Shown piece by piece: positions 16,845 through 25,035 of a stretch of 38,441 nucleotides of DNA. Under the pieces are notes generated by a model. The model was not told the DNA's origin. It ran no database searches and saw only the letters and a list, made by a program, of their open reading frames with translations. The stretch's first letter is position 1. Each line of letters opens with the position of its first letter. This DNA is from Clostridium gasigenes (GTDB taxonomy: Bacteria; Bacillota; Clostridia; Clostridiales; Clostridiaceae): the NCBI RefSeq assembly GCF_900104115.1, contig NZ_FNJM01000020.1, forward strand, positions 1-38,441. Direction: 5' to 3'. The position numbers were made by a program, and so were the translations under genes.

Positions 16845-17190
16845 TTATATTATAAAATTGGTAATAGGCGATGTGGAAGAGAAGCGAGAATATAAACAAA
16901 TGATGAAGAGGGTTGATTCCCTACCGAAAGAGTATAAGTTTGCATTTGGTAAAATCCAACATTATATGTATAGCATTGGACCCCTTAATGGTGACATGAT
17001 AATATTTACTGACTTAGTGGATTTATTTGAATCAAGCGCGGCAGAGGGCAGACAGGTTCTTGAGGTTATAGGCAGTGATGTGGGCAAGTTTTGTGATGAG
17101 TTTATGCAAGCGTCAATTACAAATACTGAAACGCTACGAGAAAAACTAAATAAAGAGGTTGCAGAAAAATTTAACAAAGAGGGGAGATAA
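16837..17190 (+). CDS. DUF1048 protein (first of tandem pair)
   Basis: This 117-residue soluble protein begins MFDYIIKLVIGDVEEKREYKQ and contains LPKEYKFAFGKIQHYMYSIG and GRQVLEVIGSDVGKFCDEFM, matching DUF1048. The family is commonly encoded directly after PadR regulators; its biochemical role is not established. Translation is coupled to the PadR gene by an 8-bp overlap, with AAAGGAGGAG as ribosome site. It lacks membrane segments. Confidence 0.85.
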   Translation: MFDYIIKLVIGDVEEKREYKQMMKRVDSLPKEYKFAFGKIQHYMYSIGPLNGDMIIFTDLVDLFESSAAEGRQVLEVIGSDVGKFCDEFMQASITNTETLREKLNKEVAEKFNKEGR

Positions 17191-17192
17191 CA

Positions 17193-17558
17193 ATGCTTAA
17201 GCTTATTAAAAAAATGATTAGGGACAAAAAAGAGTATAGGGAGCAAATGGCAAGGGTAGAAGCGCTGCCAGAAGACTATAGGTTCGTATTTAGTAAAATT
17301 CATGAATACATGTGGAGTTTAGCGGGCGGAGACGGCTCTGATATGTTGAAAGCTCAGCAAGAATTAATAGAGTTTTTTGAAGATAGCGCAGCCAATGGCA
17401 AGCATGTTCTGGAAGTGACTGGCGAAGATGTTGTTGGCTTTTGTGATGAGTTTTTAAGCGACACGAAGAAATGGACAGATAACTTTCGTGAAAAATTAAA
17501 CCGTGACATGATTAATAAATTAGGAAAAAAAATCATCCATATTAGAGCCAGTAACTGA
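17193..17558 (+). CDS. DUF1048 protein (second of tandem pair)
   Basis: This 121-residue paralogue of the preceding gene starts 2 bp after its stop. Shared positions include KEYREQMARVEALPEDYRFV, KIHEYMWS and GKHVLEVTGEDVVGFCDEFL. The last ten residues (KIIHIRASN) have no counterpart in the first copy and may be read from foreign sequence at a junction. In the next frame, 17533-17622 encodes an unrelated open tail (EPVTECICYEFAREMGIECT) without a start. Confidence 0.82.
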   Translation: MLKLIKKMIRDKKEYREQMARVEALPEDYRFVFSKIHEYMWSLAGGDGSDMLKAQQELIEFFEDSAANGKHVLEVTGEDVVGFCDEFLSDTKKWTDNFREKLNRDMINKLGKKIIHIRASN

Positions 17559-17691
17559 ATGCATATGTTATGAATTTGCTAGGGAAATGGGAATAGAGTG
17601 TACAGAATATACTTTAGTCTAATAATTCTACTAGATTAATAAAAATAGATAGATTTGACTAAGATAAATATAATATGGAGGGATAAAAATT

Positions 17692-17796
17692 TTGAAAAGA
17701 TGTATCATGATTTTTCCGAAGGTTGAAAATATAAAGAAGATTGATGTATATGATAATCCTGGAGAAAACTCAAATGCTTCTACAATGAGTTTATAG
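17692..17796 (+). pseudogene. N-terminal fragment resembling a 2'-5' RNA ligase family protein
   Basis: TTG 17692 behind GGAGGG gives 34 residues, MKRCIMIFPKVENIKKIDV and then a short tail. KRCIMIFPKxENIxxID is the usual opening of 2'-5' RNA ligase/cyclic phosphodiesterase family members in clostridia, which are about 170 residues long with two HxT motifs. Those motifs are absent here. It is probably a truncated gene. Confidence 0.4.
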
Positions 17797-17802
17797 GCTC
17801 TT

Positions 17803-17860
17803 AAATTATGAACATTTTAGGGGGAACTAATAGTTTCCTTAAAATGTTCATAATTTTTTT
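17803..17860. terminator. Bidirectional terminator between converging genes
   Basis: AAATTATGAACATTTTA (17803-17819) pairs with TAAAATGTTCATAATTT (17840-17856), followed by a long T run. It lies between the PadR operon (+) and the YciI gene (-). Confidence 0.85.
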
Positions 17861-17896
17861 TATATTTTTAGCTATTCATTCAAGTTTACCAATGAA

Positions 17897-18193
17897 TTAT
17901 TTTTTAAACCATTCACTAGCTGTTGGCTGAATGAAATGAGCTTCGAATTCTATAACACGATAGTCTTGTGTACCAGAAATTTTAAGTGGGTCAGCAGACA
18001 GATAAGCTTCAACTTCTTCAATTGAGTTACCTTTCATAATAGATAGGCCACCACTAAAATCTCCTTTAAGTCCTGAAACTAGTATTAAACCTGCATTTGC
18101 TGCTTTTTGAGAATAAGCTATATGCTCATTCATAGTAGTTTCATCTATTGAATCTGAATTTTTTAATGTACCTTCAATAACAAAATATTTCAT
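17897..18193 (-). CDS. YciI-like (YCII-related domain) protein
   Basis: This 98-residue minus-strand protein begins MKYFVIEGTLKNSDSIDE, with the fold's central histidine in NEHIAYSQKAANAGLILVSG and a following GGLSIMKGNSIEEVEAYLSADP. This is the dimeric alpha/beta-barrel YCII family, whose members are small enzymes or regulators of mostly unknown reaction. AAAGGAGGATAAT precedes the ATG. It stands alone on this strand. Confidence 0.85.
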   Translation of the reverse strand: MKYFVIEGTLKNSDSIDETTMNEHIAYSQKAANAGLILVSGLKGDFSGGLSIMKGNSIEEVEAYLSADPLKISGTQDYRVIEFEAHFIQPTASEWFKK

Positions 18194-18406
18194 TTTTATT
18201 ATCCTCCTTTATATGTAATATATTTTAATATATTATATCATATTATGTTGGCATTTTATGAGAAATATAGAAGCATGTCAAAAAGAAACTTTTATTAGAT
18301 TGAGTTATATATGAAAGGAACATTAATGAATTTGAAATATTTTTTATTTGTAAGATGATTTATGAAAATATGATTATTTTATATGAGAAAGAATGTTTTT
18401 TTGATT

Positions 18407-18425
18407 GGTCATATTGAGGTCACAT
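18407..18425 (+). promoter_or_regulatory. Direct repeat before the FtsX-type ABC operon
   Basis: GGTCATAT (18407) and GGTCACAT (18418) are repeated with an 11-bp period, 57 bp before the permease start. Such spacing fits an OmpR-type regulator, possibly the one at 20538. No firm -10 was assigned. Confidence 0.35.
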
Positions 18426-18481
18426 AACTGATGTATATTTATAAGGAACAAAAGAAAATACATAAGTAAGGAGAAAAAAGT

Positions 18482-19567
18482 ATGTTTTTAGCAATGAAAG
18501 ATTTAAAGTACAATAAATCAAAATATTCTTTAGTGGTATCTATGTTGATATTATTAACCTTTATGGTTTTATTTTTATCAGGACTAGCAAATGGATTATC
18601 TTTAGCAACTAGTGCATCTATTAAAAATGCAGAAGCAAATCATTATATAATAAGTGATGATGCTGATTCAATTATTACTAGATCAACATTAACAGAAAAG
18701 CAATTTAAAGAAGTTAATGATATGACAAGTAGTGAGGTAACACCAATCAATTTAATGAGAATGAATATGTACAAGAAAGATTCTCAAAAAAAGTTAGATG
18801 TTACTTATTTAGCCGTAGATAAAGAGAGTTTCATGATGCCATCAATAATTGATGGAAGTGAAATATCAGATGAGGAAAATACCATCCTATTAAATAATTC
18901 TTTCTTAGAGGAAGAAATATCTATAGGAGATACTATAATAGACTCAGGCTCTGGTATTGAAATGAAAGTTACAGGATTTGTGAAAGATGAAATGTTTGGA
19001 CATTCTTCCGTAGGTATTATGTCTTTAAACACATTTAAAAATATAAGAACACAAATTAATAAAAATTATGAAATAGTTTATAATGCCATTGCTATTAAGG
19101 GAGAGGATATAGCAAATATTGAGATAGCAAATACACAAGTTCTATCAAAAGATACTATTATAAAAAATATACCAGGATATGCAGAGGAACAGATGTCTAT
19201 TAATATGATTTTATGGGTGCTTTTAGTAGTTTCTGCAGTTATTTTAGGAGTATTCTTCTATATTATTACAACTCAAAAATTAACGGAATTTGGTGTAATG
19301 AAGGCATTAGGAATGGAGATGAAAACACTAGCTGCAATGATTATTAGCCAAGTGCTTATATTAGCAGGTGGAAGTATGTTGCTTGGCAATATTTTAACAT
19401 TTACTATGTCAACTTTCTTACCAAGTAGTATGCCATTTTCGCTACAGGTAGAATCAGCAGTGATAATTTCAATAGCCTTTTTAATAATTTCTATATTAGT
19501 TAGTTTGGTTTCTTTAAGAACTGTTGGAAGGGTAGATCCATTAATGACAATTGGAGGACATGAATAA
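18482..19567 (+). CDS. FtsX/MacB-type ABC transporter permease
   Basis: This 361-residue permease has an N-terminal membrane helix (about 17-40), an outer domain of about 200 residues and three C-terminal helices (about 240-262, 283-305, 325-348), the MacB/FtsX layout. ATG follows AAGGAG. Its stop overlaps the ATPase start (TAATG). Such pairs export peptides or lipoproteins, or act as mechanotransmitters, rather than import. The two-component system downstream probably governs it. Confidence 0.88.
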   Translation: MFLAMKDLKYNKSKYSLVVSMLILLTFMVLFLSGLANGLSLATSASIKNAEANHYIISDDADSIITRSTLTEKQFKEVNDMTSSEVTPINLMRMNMYKKDSQKKLDVTYLAVDKESFMMPSIIDGSEISDEENTILLNNSFLEEEISIGDTIIDSGSGIEMKVTGFVKDEMFGHSSVGIMSLNTFKNIRTQINKNYEIVYNAIAIKGEDIANIEIANTQVLSKDTIIKNIPGYAEEQMSINMILWVLLVVSAVILGVFFYIITTQKLTEFGVMKALGMEMKTLAAMIISQVLILAGGSMLLGNILTFTMSTFLPSSMPFSLQVESAVIISIAFLIISILVSLVSLRTVGRVDPLMTIGGHE

Positions 19568-20250
19568 TGACAAAATATGCATTACAATTAAATAATGTTT
19601 CAAAAGTATATCAAGATGGAGAAAATGAAAATACTGTATTAGATAATATATCATTAAAAGTAAAACCAGGAGAATTTGTAGCTATTGTTGGGCCATCTGG
19701 TTCAGGTAAAAGTACAATGTTATCTATTGCAGGTGCATTACTTTCAAATACAAAAGGTGAAGTAATAATTGGAGATACATTGCTTGATAACAATAAGAAA
19801 AACTGGAACCTTGTGAGAAGAGAAAAAATTGGATTTATTTTTCAATCTCATCAACTAATACCTTATTTAAATGTAGGGGATCAGTTAAATCTAATAGCTA
19901 AAATTTCTAAAAAGAAAAATAAAAAGGAATTTGAAGTATATGCAGATGAGCTATTAGAAGATTTAGGATTATTAGATAGTAAAAATAAATATCCGAATAA
20001 ATTATCAGGTGGAGAAAAACAACGTGTTGCAATTGCAAGAGCCTTTATGAATCAGCCAGATGTTATTTTAGCAGACGAGCCAACAGCAAGTTTAGATGGA
20101 GCTCGAGGTAGACAAGTGGTGGAGATGATTAGAAAAGAGGTTAAGAAGCGAAATAAGGCTGCAATCATGGTAACTCATGATGAAAGAATATTAGATTTGG
20201 TAGATATTATTTATAGAATAGAGAATGGTAAAATTCAGGTGTGTAAATAA
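19567..20250 (+). CDS. MacB/LolD-type ABC transporter ATP-binding protein
   Basis: This 227-residue ATPase has Walker A GPSGSGKST (about 42-50), signature LSGGEKQRVA, Walker B VILADEPTASLDG and switch histidine in VTHDER. It overlaps the permease stop by one base. It is the expected partner of the FtsX-type permease. A terminator follows at 20338. Confidence 0.93.
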   Translation: MTKYALQLNNVSKVYQDGENENTVLDNISLKVKPGEFVAIVGPSGSGKSTMLSIAGALLSNTKGEVIIGDTLLDNNKKNWNLVRREKIGFIFQSHQLIPYLNVGDQLNLIAKISKKKNKKEFEVYADELLEDLGLLDSKNKYPNKLSGGEKQRVAIARAFMNQPDVILADEPTASLDGARGRQVVEMIRKEVKKRNKAAIMVTHDERILDLVDIIYRIENGKIQVCK

Positions 20251-20337
20251 TAACACATATCAAAGGTATTTTAAGGAAGATTTATAGAAAACAATTTTAA
20301 TTAAAGATAAAAAACTATTATAAATAAGTGAAAATCA

Positions 20338-20379
20338 GGTTGTTGCACAGCTAGAGTTAATTGTGTAACAGCCCTTTTT
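20338..20379 (+). terminator. Terminator after the FtsX-type ABC operon
   Basis: GGTTGTTGCACA (20338-20349) pairs with TGTGTAACAGCC (20362-20373) through two wobble pairs, and CTTTTT follows. Confidence 0.75.
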
Positions 20380-20537
20380 ATTATTACCTAGAAATTTAAA
20401 GAAATACTATAGCAAGTACAATAGAATTAGTGAAAAGAAAGTTGAAGTAGTATATAATTATAAAAAATGTAGTTATGAAGAAGAAAAGAATTATTAATTA
20501 TACAATAAAGATTTATAAATAGAAAAGGAGTAGCTAA

Positions 20538-21212
20538 ATGGTATCAATACTAGTGGTAGAAGATAATAAAAATCTAAGAATATTAATGTCTGATAGATTA
20601 GAAATGGAAGGATATAAGATTTTTCAATCTGAAAATGGAGAAAAGGCACTTGAAGTATTAGAAAGTAATAAAATAGATTTATTGATAACCGATATTATGA
20701 TGCCAACTATGGATGGCTATGAGTTAATAGATATATTAAGAAAATCAGGATATAATGTGCCTGTATTAATGGTAACAGCAAAGGATAGCTTTGAAGATAA
20801 AGAGATGGGATTTAGATTAGGTACAGATGATTATATGGTAAAGCCAATTAACATAAATGAAATGATATTAAGAGTTTCAGCTCTATTAAGACGTGCCCAA
20901 ATAATAAATGAAAATATATTGAAAATTGGAGATATAATATTGAATTCTGACACATTAACAGTAGATACAGGAGAAGAGGTTTATGAACTTCCTAAAAAAG
21001 AATTCTATTTATTATATAAGCTATTAAGTTATCCTAAAAAGATATTTACTCGTCAACAATTATTAGATGATATTTGGGGAATGGACACAGAAGTGGATGA
21101 AAGAACCGTAGATTCACATATTAAAAAGCTTCGCAGAAAATTTAGTGAGAGAGAAGAATTTAAAATAGTAACTATTAGGGGATTAGGATATAAAGTGGAG
21201 AGGTATGTATGA
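20538..21212 (+). CDS. OmpR-family response regulator
   Basis: This 224-residue regulator has receiver acidic residues E8-D9, phospho-acceptor D52 (ITDIMMP) and K102 (MVKPI). A winged-helix output domain (about 130-222) ends in VTIRGLGYKVE. ATG follows AAAGGAG. The kinase gene overlaps its stop (ATGA). It may act on the ABC operon upstream, where direct repeats lie at 18407. Confidence 0.93.
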   Translation: MVSILVVEDNKNLRILMSDRLEMEGYKIFQSENGEKALEVLESNKIDLLITDIMMPTMDGYELIDILRKSGYNVPVLMVTAKDSFEDKEMGFRLGTDDYMVKPININEMILRVSALLRRAQIINENILKIGDIILNSDTLTVDTGEEVYELPKKEFYLLYKLLSYPKKIFTRQQLLDDIWGMDTEVDERTVDSHIKKLRRKFSEREEFKIVTIRGLGYKVERYV

Positions 21213-22297
21213 TAAATAAGTTTAAAAAATCTATAAGAGCTAAGTTTACATTGACTTTTATTGGAATTCTTTCTTTTTCTTGTATTGCGTCATTTGGATT
21301 AATGTATTTATTTCAAAGTGATTTTATGAAGTCTATTATATCAGATATTAGTTCGAATTATACAAATGAACAAGTTAATCAAATACATCAAAGGTCAATA
21401 TTGATTATGAGTACCTTGATTATATGTGTATTTATTGGATCTATATTAATGTTTTTTGCAACAAAGACTATATCAAAACCTATAAAATATATAAGTAATA
21501 TAACAAAGGAAGTATCAAAGGGTAATTTTGATATATCCATAGATTATGAAAGCACGGATGAAATAGGAACATTAGCTAAAAATTTCAATCTAATGATAGT
21601 TGAATTGAAAAATATAGAGTATCTACGTAAGGATTTTATAAGTAATGTATCCCATGAATTTAAGACTCCAATCTCATCTATTCAGGGCTTTGTAGAAATG
21701 ATAAAAAACAAAGATTTACCAGAAGAGAAAAGAGATGCATATATAGATATAATCATTGAAGAAACAGAGCGGTTAAGCAATTTGTCCTCTAACATGCTTA
21801 GAATATCTAGATTAGATAATCAAAGTATTCCAAACAAAATAACAGAATTCTCTTTAGATGAGAAAATTAGAAAAGTTATATTATTATTAGAAGATAGATG
21901 GGATAAAAAGAATTTAGAGTTAGATATAAATTTAGAAAGTGTAATGTTTAAAGGTGATGAAGATTTAATAGAGCAGGTATGGATAAATCTAATAGAAAAT
22001 GCAATTAAATTTTCTGAAGATGGAGGGAAAATATCTGTAGAATTAAAAAATTTGGAAGAGGATGTAGTTGTAAAAGTTTCAGACACTGGTATAGGAATAT
22101 CTGAAGAAAGTAAAGAAAGAGTATTTGAAAGATTTTATCAAGGAGAAACATCCCACTCTAAGGTGGGTAATGGTTTGGGGTTAGCAATTGTAAAGAGAAT
22201 AATAGAGATATGCAGGGGAGAAATTGAGATAGAAAGTTGTGTAGGGAAGGGGACTATATTTATTATTAGGTTGCCTAAATATTTTGATGGCGAGTGA
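21209..22297 (+). CDS. Sensor histidine kinase with HAMP domain
   Basis: This 362-residue kinase has two membrane helices (about 13-35 and 63-84) enclosing a very short outer loop of about 27 residues. A HAMP domain (86-138), H-box VSHEFKTPISS (H149), N-box NLIENAIKFS and G-boxes DTGIGIS and GNGLGLAIVKRI follow. The small outer loop suggests sensing within the membrane. It pairs with the regulator at 20538. Confidence 0.92.
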   Translation: MINKFKKSIRAKFTLTFIGILSFSCIASFGLMYLFQSDFMKSIISDISSNYTNEQVNQIHQRSILIMSTLIICVFIGSILMFFATKTISKPIKYISNITKEVSKGNFDISIDYESTDEIGTLAKNFNLMIVELKNIEYLRKDFISNVSHEFKTPISSIQGFVEMIKNKDLPEEKRDAYIDIIIEETERLSNLSSNMLRISRLDNQSIPNKITEFSLDEKIRKVILLLEDRWDKKNLELDINLESVMFKGDEDLIEQVWINLIENAIKFSEDGGKISVELKNLEEDVVVKVSDTGIGISEESKERVFERFYQGETSHSKVGNGLGLAIVKRIIEICRGEIEIESCVGKGTIFIIRLPKYFDGE

Positions 22298-22303
22298 TTT
22301 TTT

Positions 22304-22336
22304 AGCAGATAGTGAGTAATCATTATCTGCTTTTTT
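22304..22336 (+). terminator. Terminator of the two-component operon
   Basis: AGCAGATA (22304-22311) pairs with TATCTGCT (22324-22331), and T run follows. Confidence 0.8.
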
Positions 22337-22394
22337 GATATGAAGTATTGAATTTATATATTTTACAGAAATGTAAGCTAAGTGAAAGCTGAAA

Positions 22395-22460
22395 CTCCCA
22401 AGCCTAAAGGCAAGGGGTTCTTTCTAGCTTGCGATTTACCAGTTGGAACCCCTATTTTTT
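22395..22460 (+). other. Alternative hairpins with terminator, IS200/IS605-end-like
   Basis: CCCAAGCC-TAAA-GGCAAGGG (22397-22416) can fold alone. The same G run can instead pair as AGGGGTTC (22413-22420) with GAACCCCT (22446-22453), followed by ATTTTTTCT. The first hairpin looks like those at IS200/IS605 right ends. The arrangement could equally be an attenuator before the collagen-like gene. Confidence 0.35.
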
Positions 22461-22559
22461 CTAAGTTTAAGAGTTTTTATAAATATAAGAGAACATTTAT
22501 ATGTTAGTAGAATAGGATGTAATATATGAAAAATATAAGGATTATCGAGGAGGAAAACA

Positions 22560-23717
22560 ATGAATATAGATAAATATTTAGAAGAACTTGATCGTAAATA
22601 TGAATGCGAAACAAAAGAGTGTAAAGAAGAAAAACAAGAACACCATAAATGCAAACCTAAACCAGTATGCCCTCCAGGACCAAGAGGACCAAGAGGAGAA
22701 CAAGGATGCCCAGGACCAAGAGGCGAACAAGGATGTCCGGGACCAAGAGGACCACAAGGTCCAAAGGGAGAAAAAGGAGATAGAGGCCCAGCAGGACCAG
22801 TAGGACCAGCAGGACCAGCAGGACCAGCAGGACCAGCAGGACCAGCAGGACCAGCAGGACCAGCAGGACCAGTAGGACCACAGGGACCACAAGGGTTAGT
22901 AGGTCCAGCAGGCCAACAAGGACCACAAGGACCAATAGGGTTACAAGGTCCACTAGGAGAACAAGGGCCGGCAGGAGCAATAGGACCAACAGGACAACAA
23001 GGAGAACAAGGAGAACAAGGACCGCAAGGAGCACAAGGTATAGCGGGACCAACAGGTGCACAAGGATTACCAGGAGCACAAGGACTAGTAGGTCCACAAG
23101 GCCCACAAGGAATAGCAGGAGCACAAGGGCCAATAGGACCACAAGGGCCTATAGGACCACAAGGACCAATAGGACCACAAGGACCGACAGGAGAAACAGG
23201 AGCAGCAGGCCCAGGAGCTATGATAGCTTTTGCATCAGGTAGTGCTGTAACTTTATCTACCTTGGCAGGAGGAACAGTTGGTTCAGTAGCTTTACTAGGT
23301 TTTGGAAATTCATTTTCAGGAAGTGTACTTTCAGGAGGAACAATAAACTTATCACCAGCCACAGCGTTAGCTTATAATATGGCGTTCCCAGTTTCAAGAA
23401 ATAGTACGATAACATCAATAGCTGCATATTTTAGTAATACTTCAGCTTTAACATTAGCAACTCCTGTAGCTATTACTGCAACACTATACAGTGCTTCTTC
23501 AGTAACTAGCAATATATTTAGCCCTATTTCAGGAGCTACTATAGCTCTATCTCCAGTTGTATCTGGAAATGTTTTAGCAGGAACAGTATATCATGGAATA
23601 GCATCACTTAATGTAAGTGTATCAGCTGAAACACGTTTATTATTAGTATTCTCTATTAGAGGAACAATAGCAACTACAATTACAGGTTTTGCTAGTTCAA
23701 GTATAACAATAAATTAA
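22560..23717 (+). CDS. Collagen-like exosporium protein with BclB-type C-terminal domain
   Basis: This 385-residue protein has three parts: an N-terminal Cys/Glu/Lys-rich segment (1-38, [15 protein letters not shown]), an unbroken Gly-X-Y region (about 40-219) and a C-terminal domain of about 165 residues. The last begins [20 protein letters not shown] and contains [19 protein letters not shown] and RLLLVFSI, matching exosporium BclB-type domains that trimerise and sit on spore surfaces. Seven consecutive GPA triplets use identical codons (GGACCAGCA). ATG follows AGGAGG. There is no signal peptide, as usual for spore-surface proteins. Confidence 0.88.
   Translation: MNIDKYLEELDRKYECETKECKEEKQEHHKCKPKPVCPPGPRGPRGEQGCPGPRGEQGCPGPRGPQGPKGEKGDRGPAGPVGPAGPAGPAGPAGPAGPAGPAGPVGPQGPQGLVGPAGQQGPQGPIGLQGPLGEQGPAGAIGPTGQQGEQGEQGPQGAQGIAGPTGAQGLPGAQGLVGPQGPQGIAGAQGPIGPQGPIGPQGPIGPQGPTGETGAAGPGAMIAFASGSAVTLSTLAGGTVGSVALLGFGNSFSGSVLSGGTINLSPATALAYNMAFPVSRNSTITSIAAYFSNTSALTLATPVAITATLYSASSVTSNIFSPISGATIALSPVVSGNVLAGTVYHGIASLNVSVSAETRLLLVFSIRGTIATTITGFASSSITIN
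22794..22875 (+). repeat. 9-bp tandem repeat encoding Gly-Pro-Ala triplets
   Basis: GGACCAGCA repeats seven times without change, flanked on each side by the variant GGACCAGTA. Slippage here would add or remove whole triplets and keep the frame, so filament length can vary between strains. Confidence 0.85.
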
Positions 23718-23730
23718 CAAAACAATTATT

Positions 23731-23764
23731 ACTTTTGAGTCGGACAAGCTGACGACTCAAAAGT
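23731..23764 (+). terminator. 12-bp hairpin after the collagen-like gene (dispersed motif copy C)
   Basis: ACTTTTGAGTCG (23731-23742) pairs perfectly with CGACTCAAAAGT (23753-23764). No T run follows, but it lies 14 bp after the stop and may stabilise or end the message. The loop and right arm are identical to 8420-8439. Confidence 0.55.
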
Positions 23765-23903
23765 ACCCTCAGGGGCCAATGTCATCAACTTAGTAGAATT
23801 TAAGGTTAGTATAATTAAATTTAGACTAATATTAAATTCTATTTTTTTGAATAAATGGATGGCTAAAATCTAAGATTTATTCTGTGTTTACTAGCTCCAG
23901 AAT

Positions 23904-23922
23904 CTGACCTACGGACAGTTAG
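23904..23922. mobile_element. IS3-type terminal repeat (solo end, inverse of 10049)
   Basis: TGACCTACGGACAGTTAG is the inverse complement of 10049-10066 with one difference. It starts with TG and carries GGACAGTTAG like the other IS ends. No transposase is attached. Confidence 0.45.
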
Positions 23923-23962
23923 TAACCATATAATTGGAAATAAGTATTTTAATAAATTTACT

Positions 23963-24046
23963 ATTCTGAAAAACAAAAAAACCACCTATTCTAATGTGAA
24001 ATTGGTTTGAAGAACAAACTCAACATAAGAAAGGTGGTTTATATTA
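23963..24046. repeat. 84-bp repeat, copy B
   Basis: Nearly identical to 9953-10037, with outer arms AAACCACC and GGTGGTTT. Here it precedes an IS4-like transposase remnant, so it is probably that element's left end. Confidence 0.65.
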
Positions 24047-24395
24047 TCAACAATCAAGAATATATTATTTCAAAATTGAAAAAAACACTAGAGAAGATGG
24101 TGATTTTATCATCACCACGTCCAAAAAAATTATATGAGTTTTATATTTATAAATTCCTTAAAACCTATAAAAATAACTCGAGCAATATTTATATAAAGAA
24201 GACGGAAACAAAGATTTTAAGAATGTAAAACAAGGACTTAAATCCTACATAAAATTATAACTCCATAGGGGTACGGAGTTACATTACTTGCAGATATAGG
24301 TTTTAAAAGTATGGATTTATTTAGATTTATAGATGAGGATATTAATATCAACTATATTAGAGTAAAAGCTTACACCATCTTCTATTTTAGCTCCT
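24047..24395 (+). pseudogene. Decayed IS4-like DDE transposase
   Basis: In the frame near 24274-24372 the translation GVTLLADIGFKSMDLFRFID, followed by NINYIRVKA, resembles the second catalytic region of IS4-family transposases (VTLLADRGF...). The arginine of DRGF is replaced. The upstream frame is broken by several stops and no full-length reading is possible. A 73-codon open frame at 24007-24228 overlaps the repeat and is not credible as a gene. Confidence 0.5.
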
Positions 24396-24415
24396 TTATT
24401 ATTTTTTAATAATTG

Positions 24416-24444
24416 TTGACAATAATAAAAAAAGATAATATTGT
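24416..24444 (+). promoter_or_regulatory. Promoter and possible operator of the MarR gene
   Basis: TTGACA (24416-24421) and TATTGT (24439-24444) are 17 bp apart. ACAATA (24419-24424) is the inverse of TATTGT, so a dimer bound there would cover both promoter boxes. This is a weak inference. Confidence 0.35.
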
Positions 24445-24503
24445 TAAAAGAACTTATACACGAACAGTTCTTAAAAACGTTCAATATAAAGGAGTTGTTT
24501 ATT

Positions 24504-24980
24504 ATGAATAAAAATTCAGCAGATTATGCAGATGAAATAATAGATCTTTATAGTTTACTTTGGGATGATTTTCATAAGATTTCATTTGCACAATTTAAAA
24601 AATATAAGTTTACAGCACCTCAAGCCATGGCAGTACGTCAACTTAAACGTACCAGTTATATAACTTTAAAGGAATTAAGTGAGGACTTAAGTTTATCAAA
24701 AAGTACTGTGTCAGGAATTGTTGACCGTCTTGAAAAACAATGTGTAGTAGTGAGAGAAATACCTGAGGATAATCGTCGCACAGTTAGACTATCACTTTCA
24801 CCTGAATTTATTAAAGATACGGATAGTACTTATATTAAAAAAAATTGTATTTTAGATACTATTAAAAATACAGACATTAAAGATATAGAAAAAATGATTT
24901 ATGGATTAGAAAAATTCCATACTATGCTAAGTGCTAATAGTAAGGCTGATAAAACTAATGGAGATGAAGAACATTATTAA
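24504..24980 (+). CDS. MarR-family transcriptional regulator
   Basis: This 158-residue winged-helix protein has the MarR core: FTAPQAMAVRQLKRTSYITL, KELSEDLSLSKSTVSGIVDR as recognition helix and wing EIPEDNRRTVRLSLS. ATG 24504 follows AAAGGAG and is preferred to an upstream TTG at 24441, which would lie on the promoter. It is followed within 55 bp by a methyltransferase, which may be its target. Confidence 0.88.
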   Translation: MNKNSADYADEIIDLYSLLWDDFHKISFAQFKKYKFTAPQAMAVRQLKRTSYITLKELSEDLSLSKSTVSGIVDRLEKQCVVVREIPEDNRRTVRLSLSPEFIKDTDSTYIKKNCILDTIKNTDIKDIEKMIYGLEKFHTMLSANSKADKTNGDEEHY

Positions 24981-25035
24981 ATTATCTTGAAGAAGTTAGT
25001 ATATTATTAAAATAAAATACGAAGGAGAAATAGAT

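Noticed and set aside
22668..23215. Possible CRISPR-like or non-coding repeat array
   Set aside because: The repeats are 9-bp Gly-X-Y codons in frame within a gene, with no spacers and no cas genes nearby.
22436..23362. Long minus-strand open frames rich in Gly, Pro, Cys or Leu/Val opposite the collagen-like gene
   Set aside because: They are mirror frames of the repetitive Gly-X-Y codons. They lack ribosome sites, while the plus-strand gene has a complete domain structure.
24007..24228. 73-codon plus-strand open frame
   Set aside because: It starts inside the dispersed repeat, has no ribosome site and resembles no protein. Transposase similarity lies in another frame.
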